Source: Dehalococcoidia bacterium (lineage in GTDB: Bacteria; Chloroflexota; Dehalococcoidia; CAUJGQ01). From it: a DNA stretch of 44,757 nt. Numbering within the stretch: position 1 is the first letter of the stretch; every line of letters begins with the position of its first letter. Location: NCBI GenBank assembly GCA_035310145.1, contig DATGEL010000113.1:1-44757 (forward strand). Direction: 5' to 3'. A model generated the notes under the pieces. The model was not told the DNA's origin and ran no database searches. It saw only the letters and a list, made by a program, of their open reading frames with translations. A program made the position numbers and the translations under genes. Shown piece after piece: positions 1 through 8,338 of this stretch.

Positions 1-740
1 TCGAAGCGGGCCGCGGCTACTGCGACTACTTCGCCTCGGCGCTGGCGGTGATGCTGCGCAGCACGGGCGTGCCGGCCCGCGTCGTCGTCGGTTATGTCAT
101 GCACGAGCGCAACGCCGACGGCAGCTTCGCCCTGCGCGAGCATGACGCCCACGCCTGGACCGAGGTCTACTTCCAGGGTTACGGCTGGCAACGCTTCGAC
201 GCCACGCCCGGCGGCGCGGCGGCCTTCGCGCCGGGCGAGGGCCAAGAACCGGCATCAGGCGCATTCGGTTCCCTGCCGGCGCCCGCCAGTCCGCAACTCG
301 CTTCGCCGCCGGTCGAGCCGCCCAGCGCCGAGGCTTCCCCCGTCGCGACAAAGCCGGCGGCGCCCGGAGATTCACTCTCGCTCCCGCTTCTCGCCTTCGC
401 GCTCCTGCTCGCCGTGGCGCTGGCGGCCACGTACGCGCTGGCATTGCGCCTGCGTGAACCCCGCAGGGCAGCGTTCGCCGCCTGGCTCGGCGGCGGCGGC
501 GCGGCGCGACTGTTCGTGCGCGCGCCTGCCTCGGGAGAAACCGCGCATGAGTTCGCGGCCGCCACGGCTCGCCGCTCGCCGCGCGCCGCCGGACTGCAGG
601 CGCTTGCCGCGGCGTACACCGCGGCGCGCTACGGTCCCCGCCCTACGCGGCTGCCCGCACCGTCACACCTGTGGCGAATCCTCGCCGGCACGCTGGCCGG
701 CCTGACGGTGGATCGACTGCGGCGTCGTTCGAAACCGTAG
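1..740 (+). CDS. Transglutaminase-like / DUF4129 membrane protein (TgpA family), 3' part
   Basis: The reading frame is already open at the window edge (first full codon at base 3), so this is the C-terminal end of a longer gene; the ATG at 51 lies inside the domain and is not the start. Seen: a transglutaminase-like core with the catalytic Cys in GYCDYFASALAVMLR, the His in HAWTEVYF and the Asp in WQRFDATP. A Pro/Ala/Ser-rich linker follows, then one hydrophobic membrane segment (about bases 375-445), then a soluble tail resembling DUF4129. In TgpA-type proteins an N-terminal multi-pass membrane region precedes the transglutaminase domain; here that part would lie upstream of the window. The substrate is unknown; proteins of this architecture are thought to act on cell-surface proteins or peptides. 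The next gene starts 136 bp downstream. Confidence 0.85.
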   Translation, partial: EAGRGYCDYFASALAVMLRSTGVPARVVVGYVMHERNADGSFALREHDAHAWTEVYFQGYGWQRFDATPGGAAAFAPGEGQEPASGAFGSLPAPASPQLASPPVEPPSAEASPVATKPAAPGDSLSLPLLAFALLLAVALAATYALALRLREPRRAAFAAWLGGGGAARLFVRAPASGETAHEFAAATARRSPRAAGLQALAAAYTAARYGPRPTRLPAPSHLWRILAGTLAGLTVDRLRRRSKP

Positions 741-876
741 TCTGCCGGAGCGCCTCGGCGTTGCCGAACTTCACGGCTGGCGCGGTCGATCTCGCTCGGG
801 TGTAAACTGGGCCTCGGCGGGCAGGCGCTGAACCTTTGCTGGGGCCCGCGCCCGCAGAACGCACGAGGCGGCGACA

Positions 877-2835
877 ATGTCTTCCCCGGTCCGCGAGTTC
901 GAGGGATTGCTGCGCTCCCTGCCGCGCGAGCGATCGTTCTTGCTGCCGGGACTGCATCGCTTGCAACACGAGCAGGGATACGTCTCCCCTGAGGGCATGC
1001 GGGCGCTCGCCGACAGGATCCGCGTGCCCGCGGTGGAAGTGCACGCGGCCGCCGGCACCTACAACGAGTTACGCTTTGCGCCCCCGCCGCCGGGCCTGCG
1101 GCGCGTTTGCACCGGCCTCGCCTGCCGGCTGAACGGCGCGGATGCGTTGCTGCGGCAGGAGCGCGAGAGCGGCGCGCCCGTCGAGGAGGTGGCCTGCTTC
1201 TTCAACTGCGGGGTCGCGCCCGTGGTCGAGGCCGGCGCGCCGCCGGCCATGGCGGGGCACGCCGGCGTCGGCAGCTCGGCGCCGTCTTCAGACGCACTGC
1301 ATCCGCAAGCCATAAGCGCGAACGGCACGACGCGACGCGCGGCCCTGCTGGTGGGCGGCGGCAGTTGCGGACGCGCCCTGGGCGCCGGGGCGGTGCTGGC
1401 CGCGCTGCGCGACCAGGCGCGTGACACGGCGCTGGATGTGATCGAGACAGGCTGCGACGGCGCCTGCTGGGCGCAACCCAGCGTGCGCCTGCGCCTGGCG
1501 AACGGCACGACGACGCTGCTCGCCCTGAATGCGACCGCCGCCGACGCCTCCCCCCTGGTCGCGACGGGCGGCGCGCTGGCCGGCGGTATGGTTGCCGCGA
1601 CCGCCGCCCACGCGCAATGGCTCCGCGGCCAGGAGCGGCGCGTGCTGGCGCGCTGCGGCGCGATCGATCCGGAGTCGCTGGCGGAGTATCGCGCTGCCGG
1701 CGGCTACACCGCCTGGGAGCGCGTGCGGCGCGTCCTCAGCCCTCAGGCGGTGGTTCAACTCGTCGCCGAGTCCGGCCTGCTCGGGCGCGGCGGCGCCTAC
1801 TTTCCCGCGGCGCGCAAGTGGGAAACGGCGATCCGCGCGCCCGGTGAGGTCTACCTGCTGGTCAACCTCGAAGAGGGCGAGCCAGGCGTCTACAAAGACC
1901 GCCACCTGTGCGAGGGCGACCCGCACGCCGTGCTGGAAGGCACGCTGATCGCCGCGCACGCGTTGCGGGCTGCGCGCATCTATCTCTATGTCAACGGTCA
2001 GGCAGAGCTGGCCACGCGCCGCTTGGAGCTGGCGATAGCCAGGGCACATGAGGCCGGGTTGTTACCCGAAGGCGTGCCGATCGAGATCCGGCGCGGCGCG
2101 GGCGGCTACGTCTGCGGCGAAGAGAGCGTGCTGCTCAACAGCATCGAGGGACAGCGGGCGGTGCCGCGCCTGCGCCCGCCCTTCCCCGCCGAGGCAGGCC
2201 TCTGGGGCAGGCCCACCGTAATCAACAACGCGGAGACGCTCGCGAGTCTGCCGTTGATCGTGCGGCATGGCTCGGCCTGGTTTCGCGGCGTCGGCAGCGA
2301 GCAGGCGCCCGGCACCAAGCTGCTCTGCCTGAGCGGCGCCGTGCCGCGGCCGGGGCTGGTGGAAGTGCCGTTCGGCACACCGCTGCGGCAGATCGTAGAG
2401 GATGTTGCCGGCGCCGAGCGCGGCCGCACCGTCGCGCTGGTGACCGGCGGGCCGTCGGGCGGTCTGATTCCCGAGGGGCTGCTCGACCTGCCGCTGCGGC
2501 CCGGCACGCTCGATGAAGGCGGCGCGATCCTCGGCGCCGGCGGCATGACCGTCGTGGATGAGACCCTGACGCCGCTGGAGGTCGTCAGGCAGCTCACGGC
2601 CTACAACGCGGCCGAGTCGTGCGGCAAGTGCACTCCCTGCCGCGAGGGCACGCAGCGCACGGAGGCGCTGCTGGCGCAAGCTGCGGGCAGGGAGCTGGAC
2701 GCGACAGAGCTAGCGCAGCTTGACGCGCTCAACGAAACGATCCGGCTCGCCTCGCTCTGTGGCCTGGGGCAGGCGGCGCCGAACCCGGTGACCAGCCTGA
2801 TCCGCCACTGGCCGCTCGCGCGCGGCGGGACGTAG
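877..2835 (+). CDS. NAD-dependent formate dehydrogenase, fused NuoE-NuoF-like diaphorase subunit
   Basis: 652 aa. It should carry electrons from the catalytic subunit (next gene) to NAD+ through FMN and Fe-S clusters. Domain order: a NuoE-like [2Fe-2S] module (residues 1-115) with Cys78, 83, 107 and 111 (C-x4-C-x23-C-x3-C); a second thioredoxin-like module (about 145-230) with only Cys164, 193 and 197; a NuoF-like FMN/NAD domain with GRGGAYFP and EEGEPGVYKDRH; an SLBB region; and a C-terminal [4Fe-4S] motif with Cys582, 585, 588 and 628. Fusion of the E and F parts resembles HoxF/FdsB-type proteins. The start at 877 is preceded by GAGGCGG. FdhA follows after 60 bp on the same strand, so the two are very likely one transcript. 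A hydrogenase diaphorase is excluded by the neighbour being a molybdopterin enzyme. Confidence 0.88.
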   Translation: MSSPVREFEGLLRSLPRERSFLLPGLHRLQHEQGYVSPEGMRALADRIRVPAVEVHAAAGTYNELRFAPPPPGLRRVCTGLACRLNGADALLRQERESGAPVEEVACFFNCGVAPVVEAGAPPAMAGHAGVGSSAPSSDALHPQAISANGTTRRAALLVGGGSCGRALGAGAVLAALRDQARDTALDVIETGCDGACWAQPSVRLRLANGTTTLLALNATAADASPLVATGGALAGGMVAATAAHAQWLRGQERRVLARCGAIDPESLAEYRAAGGYTAWERVRRVLSPQAVVQLVAESGLLGRGGAYFPAARKWETAIRAPGEVYLLVNLEEGEPGVYKDRHLCEGDPHAVLEGTLIAAHALRAARIYLYVNGQAELATRRLELAIARAHEAGLLPEGVPIEIRRGAGGYVCGEESVLLNSIEGQRAVPRLRPPFPAEAGLWGRPTVINNAETLASLPLIVRHGSAWFRGVGSEQAPGTKLLCLSGAVPRPGLVEVPFGTPLRQIVEDVAGAERGRTVALVTGGPSGGLIPEGLLDLPLRPGTLDEGGAILGAGGMTVVDETLTPLEVVRQLTAYNAAESCGKCTPCREGTQRTEALLAQAAGRELDATELAQLDALNETIRLASLCGLGQAAPNPVTSLIRHWPLARGGT

Positions 2836-2894
2836 ACAACGAAGTTCGGGGAAAACCGACCGGCGCAAGCCGCCGAGTTCTGAGGCTGGCAGTC

Positions 2895-5684
2895 ATGGTT
2901 GTGGCAACCGAGATGCAGGTGAGCGTCGATGGCCGGCCGGTCACCGTCGCCGAGAGTGCGAGCGTGCTCGACGCGGTGCTGGCCGCGGGCGTCGATCTGC
3001 CGCACCTCTGCAAAGACCCGGACATGCCCGCGATCGGCGCCTGCCGCACCTGCCTGGTCGAGGTCGAGGGGCAACGCGGGCTGGTCGCGGCCTGCGCCCT
3101 GCCGGCACGCGACGGACTCAGCGTCAGCATCGCCGGCGAGCTGGCGCGGCGCACGCGGCGCACCGTGCTGGACCTGACGCTGGCGATGGGCGACGGCGAT
3201 CGTGCAGTGGTCGGCGCCTTCGGCCTGAACGAGCTGGCGCACCACGCGCAGGCCCACGGCCTCGCCGCGCCAACTTTCGCGCCGCGCCGGCAGCCGCACG
3301 CGGACACGCCAGACGGAAGCAATCCCTTCTTCACGCTGCACATGAACGACTGCATTCTCTGCGGCCGCTGCGCCGTTGCCTGCGACGACGTGCAACACAT
3401 CGGCGCCATCGCCATGCTGGGCAGCGAGCGGCAGACGCACGTCGGCGCCTTCGCCGATGGGCCGATCGGCGAGTCAAACTGCACGTCTTGTGGCCAGTGC
3501 GTCTCCGTCTGCCCCACGGGCGCCCTGCTGCCGAAGGCCGGCGTGCCGGCGCGGCCGCAGACCACGCACAGCACCTGCCCCTACTGCGGCGTGGGCTGCG
3601 GCGTGCAGGTGCAGGTGCAGGGCCGGCAGATCGTGCGCGTGCTGGACGAGCCGCAGAACCAGAGCAGCGACGGCATGCTCTGCGTCAAGGGCCGCTTCGG
3701 CACGACCTTCGTCAACCACCCCGATCGCCTGACCACGCCGCTGGTGCGCAGGGCCGGCGTGCTGCAGCCGGCGAGCTGGGACGAGGCGCTGGACCTGGTC
3801 GCCGAACGGCTAGTAGAGAACCGCGGCCGCTTCGCCTGCTTCGCCTCCGCCAAGGCGACGAACGAAGACGGCTACGTGTTGCAGAAGTTCACGCGCCTGC
3901 TGATGGGCACCAACAATATCGACCACTGCACGCGGCTTTGCCACTCGCCCTCGGTCGAGGCGATGCTCGAACAGGTCGGCTCCGGCGCCACCAGCAACTC
4001 GTACCAGGATTACGAAGACGCGGGCTGCGTGATCGTGGCGGGCTGCGATCCCAGCAGCAACCATCCGGTTGTCGCCTCGCGCATGCGCCGCGCGATCGAC
4101 CACGAGGGCGTGCGCCTGATCGTGATCAATCCGCGCCGCATCGACCTCTGCGCCAAGGCGGAGGTCTGGCTGCGGCCGCTACCGGGCACGGACGTGGCCC
4201 TGCTGAACGCGATGGCGCGCGTGATCCTGGACGAGGGGCTGGCCGACACGGCCTTCATCGCAGAGCGCACCGAGGAGTTCACGGCCTGGCGCGCGGCGGT
4301 CGAGTCTACGCCGCTGACTGAGCTGGCAGGCATCTGCGGCGTGCCCCTGGCCGAGATCCAGACCGCGGCGCGGCTCTACGCCAGCCCGCACGAGTACGGC
4401 GGACCGGCCGGGCGCACCGGTTCCTGCCTCGTCTGGGGCATGGGCATGACGCAGCACACCAACGGCACGCACAACGCCTACGCGCTGATTAACCTCGCCC
4501 TGCTGGCGGGACAGATGGGCCGCGTGGGCAACGGTATCAGCCCGCTGCGCGGCCAGAACAACGTGCAGGGCTGCGGCGACGCCGGCTGCATTCCCGACGC
4601 GCTGCCTGGCTACCAGAAGTACGCCGAGCCGGTGCTGGCGAAGTTCCAGGCGTCGTGGGGAGCGCCGCTCCCGGCCGAGGAAGGGCTGCGGGCGACGGAG
4701 ATCGTGGAAGGCGCCCTGACCGGCGAGATCCGCGCGATGTACATCGTCGGCGAGAACCCGCTGCTCACCGAGCCGAACCTCCACCACGCGCAGGAAGCGA
4801 TTGAGAAGCTGGACTTCCTCGTGGTGCAGGACATCTTCCTGCACGAGACGGCGGCCGTGGCCGACGTAGTGCTGCCGGCCACGACGTTCGCGGAAAAGGA
4901 CGGCACCTTCACCAACAGCGAGCGCCGCGTGCAGCGCGTGCGGCAGGCGCTGCCGCCGCTGGCTGACTCCCGCCCCGACTGGGCGATCTCTGCCGAACTG
5001 GGCCGGCGCGTGGCGCGGCGGCTGGGCGGCGACCCGGCGCAGTTCGCCTGGGCGCACCCGGCGCAGATCTGGGACGAGATGGCGGCACTGACCCCCTCGC
5101 TGGCCGGCATCTCCTACGCCCGGCTGGAGGCCGAGGGCGGCATCCAGTGGCCGTGCCCGTCGCCGGATCACCCCGGCACGCCGCGCCTCTACGGCGAGTC
5201 GTTCCCACGCGGCAAGGGCCGCTTCATGCCCGTGCGCCAGGATCCGCCCGCGGCCGAGCTGCCCAACCGCCGCTTCCCGTTGATCCTGAACACCGGCCGC
5301 ATCCTCTACCACTGGCACGGCGGCACGCTCACGCGCCGGGTGCCGGGGCTGCTGGAACGCGCCCCCGTGGTGCAGGTGGCGCTTAGCCCGCAGGACGCGG
5401 CGACGCTCGAAGTCGCCGACGGCGAGCGGGTCACGCTCAGCTCACGGCGTGGCGAAATCGAGGCCGTGGCCTTCATCACGGAGGCGCAGCGGCCGGGCGA
5501 GGTCTTCGTGCCGTTCGTGCAGCTCGAAGGCGCCGCGGCCAACTTCCTGACGAACAACGTCTACGATCCGACGGCGAAGATCCCGGAGTACAAGGTCTGC
5601 GCCGTGCGCATCGACAAGGCCGGCGCACCCGCCGAGTGGCGCCATGGCCGCCGCGAAGTCGTCGCCACTCCGGGCGACGGCTAA
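2895..5684 (+). CDS. fdhA: Formate dehydrogenase catalytic (alpha) subunit, molybdopterin/Fe-S, Cys-type
   Basis: 929 aa, cytoplasmic (no signal peptide). Oxidises formate to CO2, with electrons going to the NuoEF-like partner upstream. Seen in order: N-terminal [2Fe-2S] ferredoxin domain (Cys39, 50, 53, 67); two [4Fe-4S] motifs (Cys153/156/159/163 and Cys196/199/202/206); the molybdopterin-domain [4Fe-4S] motif (Cys228, 231, 235, 263); the active-site segment CTRLCHSPSV with Cys349 at the position that holds selenocysteine or cysteine in FdhF-type enzymes, followed by His350; and a C-terminal dinucleotide-binding domain (NTGRILYHWHGGTLT). There is no Cys between 67 and 153, so the NuoG-type His-Cys [4Fe-4S] ligand set is absent. 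ATG 2895 was chosen; Met7 is an alternative. No fdhD or cofactor genes are seen in the window. Mo versus W cannot be told from sequence. Confidence 0.93.
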   Translation: MVVATEMQVSVDGRPVTVAESASVLDAVLAAGVDLPHLCKDPDMPAIGACRTCLVEVEGQRGLVAACALPARDGLSVSIAGELARRTRRTVLDLTLAMGDGDRAVVGAFGLNELAHHAQAHGLAAPTFAPRRQPHADTPDGSNPFFTLHMNDCILCGRCAVACDDVQHIGAIAMLGSERQTHVGAFADGPIGESNCTSCGQCVSVCPTGALLPKAGVPARPQTTHSTCPYCGVGCGVQVQVQGRQIVRVLDEPQNQSSDGMLCVKGRFGTTFVNHPDRLTTPLVRRAGVLQPASWDEALDLVAERLVENRGRFACFASAKATNEDGYVLQKFTRLLMGTNNIDHCTRLCHSPSVEAMLEQVGSGATSNSYQDYEDAGCVIVAGCDPSSNHPVVASRMRRAIDHEGVRLIVINPRRIDLCAKAEVWLRPLPGTDVALLNAMARVILDEGLADTAFIAERTEEFTAWRAAVESTPLTELAGICGVPLAEIQTAARLYASPHEYGGPAGRTGSCLVWGMGMTQHTNGTHNAYALINLALLAGQMGRVGNGISPLRGQNNVQGCGDAGCIPDALPGYQKYAEPVLAKFQASWGAPLPAEEGLRATEIVEGALTGEIRAMYIVGENPLLTEPNLHHAQEAIEKLDFLVVQDIFLHETAAVADVVLPATTFAEKDGTFTNSERRVQRVRQALPPLADSRPDWAISAELGRRVARRLGGDPAQFAWAHPAQIWDEMAALTPSLAGISYARLEAEGGIQWPCPSPDHPGTPRLYGESFPRGKGRFMPVRQDPPAAELPNRRFPLILNTGRILYHWHGGTLTRRVPGLLERAPVVQVALSPQDAATLEVADGERVTLSSRRGEIEAVAFITEAQRPGEVFVPFVQLEGAAANFLTNNVYDPTAKIPEYKVCAVRIDKAGAPAEWRHGRREVVATPGDG

Positions 5685-5726
5685 GCCGCGCCGGGAGCAG
5701 CGATCAAATTTAGCGAATCACGGCCA

Positions 5727-5755
5727 GCGGCCCAATCCGCGCGCGTGCGGGCCGC
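5727..5755. terminator. Hairpin between convergent fdhA and FAH-family gene
   Basis: GCGGCCC (5727-5733) pairs perfectly with GGGCCGC (5749-5755) around a 15-nt GC-rich loop. It lies 43 bp after the fdhA stop and 21 bp after the convergent gene's stop, where a bidirectional terminator would sit. No U-tract follows on either strand, so intrinsic termination is uncertain. Confidence 0.35.
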
Positions 5756-5776
5756 GCATGAGTTCGGGCGAGTGCC

Positions 5777-6712
5777 CTACACCCGCGCGGCCGCGTATTT
5801 GCCGCTGACTTGCGGCGTCGTGCCTTCCTTGCCGCGTTCCGTCATCTCCAGCCGTGTCTCGCGGCCCCAGGCGCGCTTCAGGTCGTCGCGCACGCGGATG
5901 TGCAGCCGGCCGAGCCCTTCCGTCTCCAGCTCGATCGCGTCGCCGTCCTGGAAGGCGCTCAGGCCACGGTGATTGGTGCCCGTCGCCACGACGTCGCCCG
6001 GCTCCAGCGCGTGGATCGAGCTGATCCACTCGATGCAGCGAGCGATGTTGTGCGCCATGTCGCTGGTGTTGAAGTTCTGCTTGAGCGTGCCGTTCACCCA
6101 GAGGCGCACCTGCAACTGCTGCGGGTTCGGCACCTCGTCGGCGGTGACGAGCACCGGGCCGAGCGGCGCAAAGGTGTCGCGCGACTTCATCTGGTAGAAG
6201 GTGTTGCCCCCCGGCGGCAGGCCGCGGGCGGAACCGTCGATGAAGTTCAGGTAGCCGAAGACGTGGCTCATCGCCTCGCCCGCGCTGACGTGGGAGGCGC
6301 GACGGCCGATCACCACCGCAAGCTCGGCCTCGCCCTCGAAGATCGTCGCCGGCACGTCGGGCAGCACCATCGTGTCGCCGTCGCCGATCACGGCGCTCGG
6401 CGACTTGTGGAAGGCGTTGATCGGCGCCGGCTCGCTGCGGGTGCCGTCCTCCATGTAGTTGACGGCCATGCAGACGATGTTCGTCGGCCGCGGCAGGGGC
6501 GCCCGCAGGCGCAGCCCGCTCAGCGGCACGGCCCGGCCGCGCGCCGCCGCCTCTTCCAGCCGGGGCCGGTACTCGGCGAAGCGCTCGATTAGCCCGTTGA
6601 TCAGGTCGCCAGGCCCCGTGTGCGGGATCGCCTGCACCACGGCAGACGCGTCCACGACGGCTTCGCCTTTGAGCACACCCAGCTTGAAGTCATCGAAGTA
6701 GACGAGGCGCAT
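5777..6712 (-). CDS. Fumarylacetoacetate hydrolase (FAH) family protein
   Basis: 311 aa. FAH-fold enzymes hydrolyse or decarboxylate beta-diketo or oxo-enoic acids in aromatic catabolism, using a divalent metal. Seen: the FAH core after a short N-terminal extension (residues 1-80), with the acidic metal ligands in the FEGEAEL segment and the Asp in FIDGSARG, then ATGTNHRG near the C-terminus. The start is supported by AAGGAGAG about 5 nt upstream of the ATG. The gene lies 60 bp downstream of the LVIVD gene on the same strand, so co-transcription is likely. The substrate cannot be assigned: the family also includes 2-hydroxyhepta-2,4-diene-1,7-dioate isomerases, acylpyruvases and oxaloacetate decarboxylases. 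Confidence 0.87.
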   Translation of the reverse strand: MRLVYFDDFKLGVLKGEAVVDASAVVQAIPHTGPGDLINGLIERFAEYRPRLEEAAARGRAVPLSGLRLRAPLPRPTNIVCMAVNYMEDGTRSEPAPINAFHKSPSAVIGDGDTMVLPDVPATIFEGEAELAVVIGRRASHVSAGEAMSHVFGYLNFIDGSARGLPPGGNTFYQMKSRDTFAPLGPVLVTADEVPNPQQLQVRLWVNGTLKQNFNTSDMAHNIARCIEWISSIHALEPGDVVATGTNHRGLSAFQDGDAIELETEGLGRLHIRVRDDLKRAWGRETRLEMTERGKEGTTPQVSGKYAAARV

Positions 6713-6772
6713 CGCTTCTCTCCTTGCCCAGCACGCTCTTCCCTCCGCGTGCCCGGCGCTGCAACCGCTGGT

Positions 6773-7960
6773 TCAATGCCTCAGCAGCTCGAAGATGTAC
6801 AGCCCGCCGGCATAGCGGTCCGTCGCGTAGATCAGGCCGTCGGCAGCGACGGTGATGTCGTTCATCTGGATCGACGGCCGGCCCGACGGCGCTTCCGGCA
6901 CGAAGTGGGCGATCTCGCGCGGGTTCGCCGGTTCGCTGATCTCCACGACGCGCACGCCGGCGTTGAAGTAGGTCAGGTAGATCGTGTTCGGGTCGATCAG
7001 CGAGCCGGGGCGCATCTCGTGCAGGTTGTGCGGCCCGAACCAGCCGCCGCGCGTGGCGAAGTCGCCTTCCGGGATCGGGAAGAAGGCGATGACCTTCGGC
7101 TTGCGCTCGTCCGCGATGTCCACCACGCGCACGATCTTGGTCACTTCGGGGCAGTAGGCGCCGACGCCTTCGTCGGTGACGATCAGCACGTCTTTGCCAG
7201 GCACGGGGAAAGCGGTGTGCGTGCAGGCGCTCTGGTCGAGGCCGAAGGGCAGATGGCTGACGAGCCGCGGCTTCGCCTTGTCCCCGATGTCGAGGATCAC
7301 CAACCCAGCGTCCCACCAGCCCATGTAGGCGCGGTCGCCGCGGGTGAGCGCATGGTGCAGCGCGTAGCGGCGGCCGGGCGGCGCCGTGGACTGCTCGCCG
7401 CCCGCGGTCCACATGCCGGGCAGCCACCAGCGGCCGACCTCGCGCGGCGCCGCGGGGTTCGAGAGATCGATGATCATGAAGAACTGGTCGGTCCAGCCGG
7501 CCTCGCTGCCGGTGACGTAGGCGTAGGGCGGCTCCCAGTAGGTCATGCGGTGCACGCCCTTGCCCGTCATCGGCAGGAAGCCGATCTCGCGCGGCTGCTC
7601 GGGCTTCGAGACGTCGAACACCTTCAGGCCGGTGACGCCCTGGCCGGCGCGGCCGAACTGCTCGTAGTTGACGAGCAGCACATCGCCGACCACCTGCACC
7701 TTGTGCGAATGCGTGTGCGCCGGTACGGGAATCTGCGCCGCCAGCCGCGGCGCCGTCGGGTCGCGCACATCGAGCACGGAGGTGCCGATGCCGTTCTCGC
7801 CCATGTGCCCGACGAAGGCGTAGCCGCCCACGACGTTGACGTGCATGCAGTCGCCGCGGCCGTCCATGTCGTTGTGGCCGACCAGGCGCAGGTTGTGCGC
7901 GTCCGGGGCGCCGCTCGCGGTGAGTGCGGCGCCCGCGCCTGTCTCTCGCAGCTGGGTCAT
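6773..7960 (-). CDS. LVIVD-repeat beta-propeller protein
   Basis: 395 aa. Function unknown. Repeated blades of the type 'V..vDvsdP..P' (for example VLDVRDPTAPRL, VFDVSKPEQPRE, IIDLSNPAAPRE, VVDIADERKPKV, VVEISEPANPRE) mark a beta-propeller of the LVIVD or selenium-binding-like class. His-rich patches (HTHSHK, HHALTRGD, THTAFP) could bind metal. The chosen start has no obvious signal peptide, suggesting a cytoplasmic protein. The frame stays open a further 86 codons upstream, but the ATG at 7960 is preceded by a perfect AGGAGG with 6-nt spacing, and the longer version would run into the riboswitch region. It probably heads a two-gene unit with the FAH-family gene. Confidence 0.85.
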   Translation of the reverse strand: MTQLRETGAGAALTASGAPDAHNLRLVGHNDMDGRGDCMHVNVVGGYAFVGHMGENGIGTSVLDVRDPTAPRLAAQIPVPAHTHSHKVQVVGDVLLVNYEQFGRAGQGVTGLKVFDVSKPEQPREIGFLPMTGKGVHRMTYWEPPYAYVTGSEAGWTDQFFMIIDLSNPAAPREVGRWWLPGMWTAGGEQSTAPPGRRYALHHALTRGDRAYMGWWDAGLVILDIGDKAKPRLVSHLPFGLDQSACTHTAFPVPGKDVLIVTDEGVGAYCPEVTKIVRVVDIADERKPKVIAFFPIPEGDFATRGGWFGPHNLHEMRPGSLIDPNTIYLTYFNAGVRVVEISEPANPREIAHFVPEAPSGRPSIQMNDITVAADGLIYATDRYAGGLYIFELLRH

Positions 7961-7966
7961 CACCAC

Positions 7967-7972
7967 CCTCCT
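7967..7972 (-). promoter_or_regulatory. Shine-Dalgarno AGGAGG that fixes the LVIVD gene start
   Basis: CCTCCT on the plus strand reads AGGAGG on the minus strand, 6 nt before the ATG whose first base is 7960. It decides between this start and the much longer open frame reaching 8218. Confidence 0.75.
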
Positions 7973-8069
7973 CACACCTTCCGCCGGCGAGCGGACGAGC
8001 CACCGTGGGCAGCGTACTGCGCGAAACCGGATTCGGGAAGCGGACGGCGCGGCAACAGCCGCCGAAGCC

Positions 8070-8098
8070 TTGCCCGCCGCGACGCGCTCGGCTAGCAT
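8070..8098 (+). promoter_or_regulatory. Candidate sigma70-type promoter of the cob operon
   Basis: TTGCCC (8070-8075) and TAGCAT (8093-8098) are separated by exactly 17 nt, each matching 4 of 6 consensus bases. Transcription would start near 8105, about 14 nt before the first paired base of the cobalamin riboswitch. The spacing and position make it plausible, but the boxes are degenerate. Confidence 0.5.
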
Positions 8099-8118
8099 CA
8101 GGGCACCAGACAGCAGAT

Positions 8119-8214
8119 CGCCGCGGGCGCGGGCAAGCCGGTGTGAGGCCGGCGCAGTCGCGCTACTGTAACCGGAGCCGCCTGCTCCGGGAGCCAGAAA
8201 ACCGGCCCGCGGCG
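8119..8214 (+). ncRNA. Cobalamin riboswitch (compact form) upstream of cobN
   Basis: The ends close with a perfect 10-bp helix: CGCCGCGGGC (8119-8128) with GCCCGCGGCG (8205-8214). Inside are GCCGG (8137-8141) with CCGGC (8149-8153), the conserved CGCTACTGTAAC core (8160-8171), a hairpin CCGGAG (8172-8177) with CTCCGG (8185-8190), and a B12-box-like GAGCCAGAAAACCGGCC (8191-8207). The layout matches known cobalamin riboswitches, with a very short arm instead of the long P7-P11 domain. It should reduce expression of the downstream operon when a cobalamin is abundant. The sensed form (adenosyl, methyl or hydroxo) cannot be read from sequence. Confidence 0.9.
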
Positions 8215-8250
8215 CCAACTCGTCGAGCTTCGCGAGCGAGCGAGAGTTGG
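8215..8250 (+). promoter_or_regulatory. Hairpin abutting the riboswitch (possible expression platform)
   Basis: CCAACTC (8215-8221) pairs with GAGTTGG (8244-8250), with further short pairings inside. It begins at the base right after the riboswitch P1 helix. No U-run follows, so an intrinsic terminator is unlikely. It could affect Rho access or translation. The remaining leader to 8338 contains a CCTCC anti-Shine-Dalgarno-like stretch (8267-8271) and nothing else recognisable. Confidence 0.4.
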
Positions 8251-8338
8251 AGCGGCCGCGTCATTCCTCCGCCTGCGACGCGTGTCTCCAGCCCGATCGG
8301 CGCTCGCGCCGCTACGACGATCGCAACGATGGGCGGCG

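Noticed and set aside
741-876. Promoter for the formate dehydrogenase genes around TGTAAACT (801-808)
   Set aside because: No -35 box at acceptable spacing; TTCACG at 769 is too far upstream.
3936-3944. Selenocysteine formate dehydrogenase
   Set aside because: The active-site codon is TGC (Cys349), not an in-frame TGA, so no recoding is needed.
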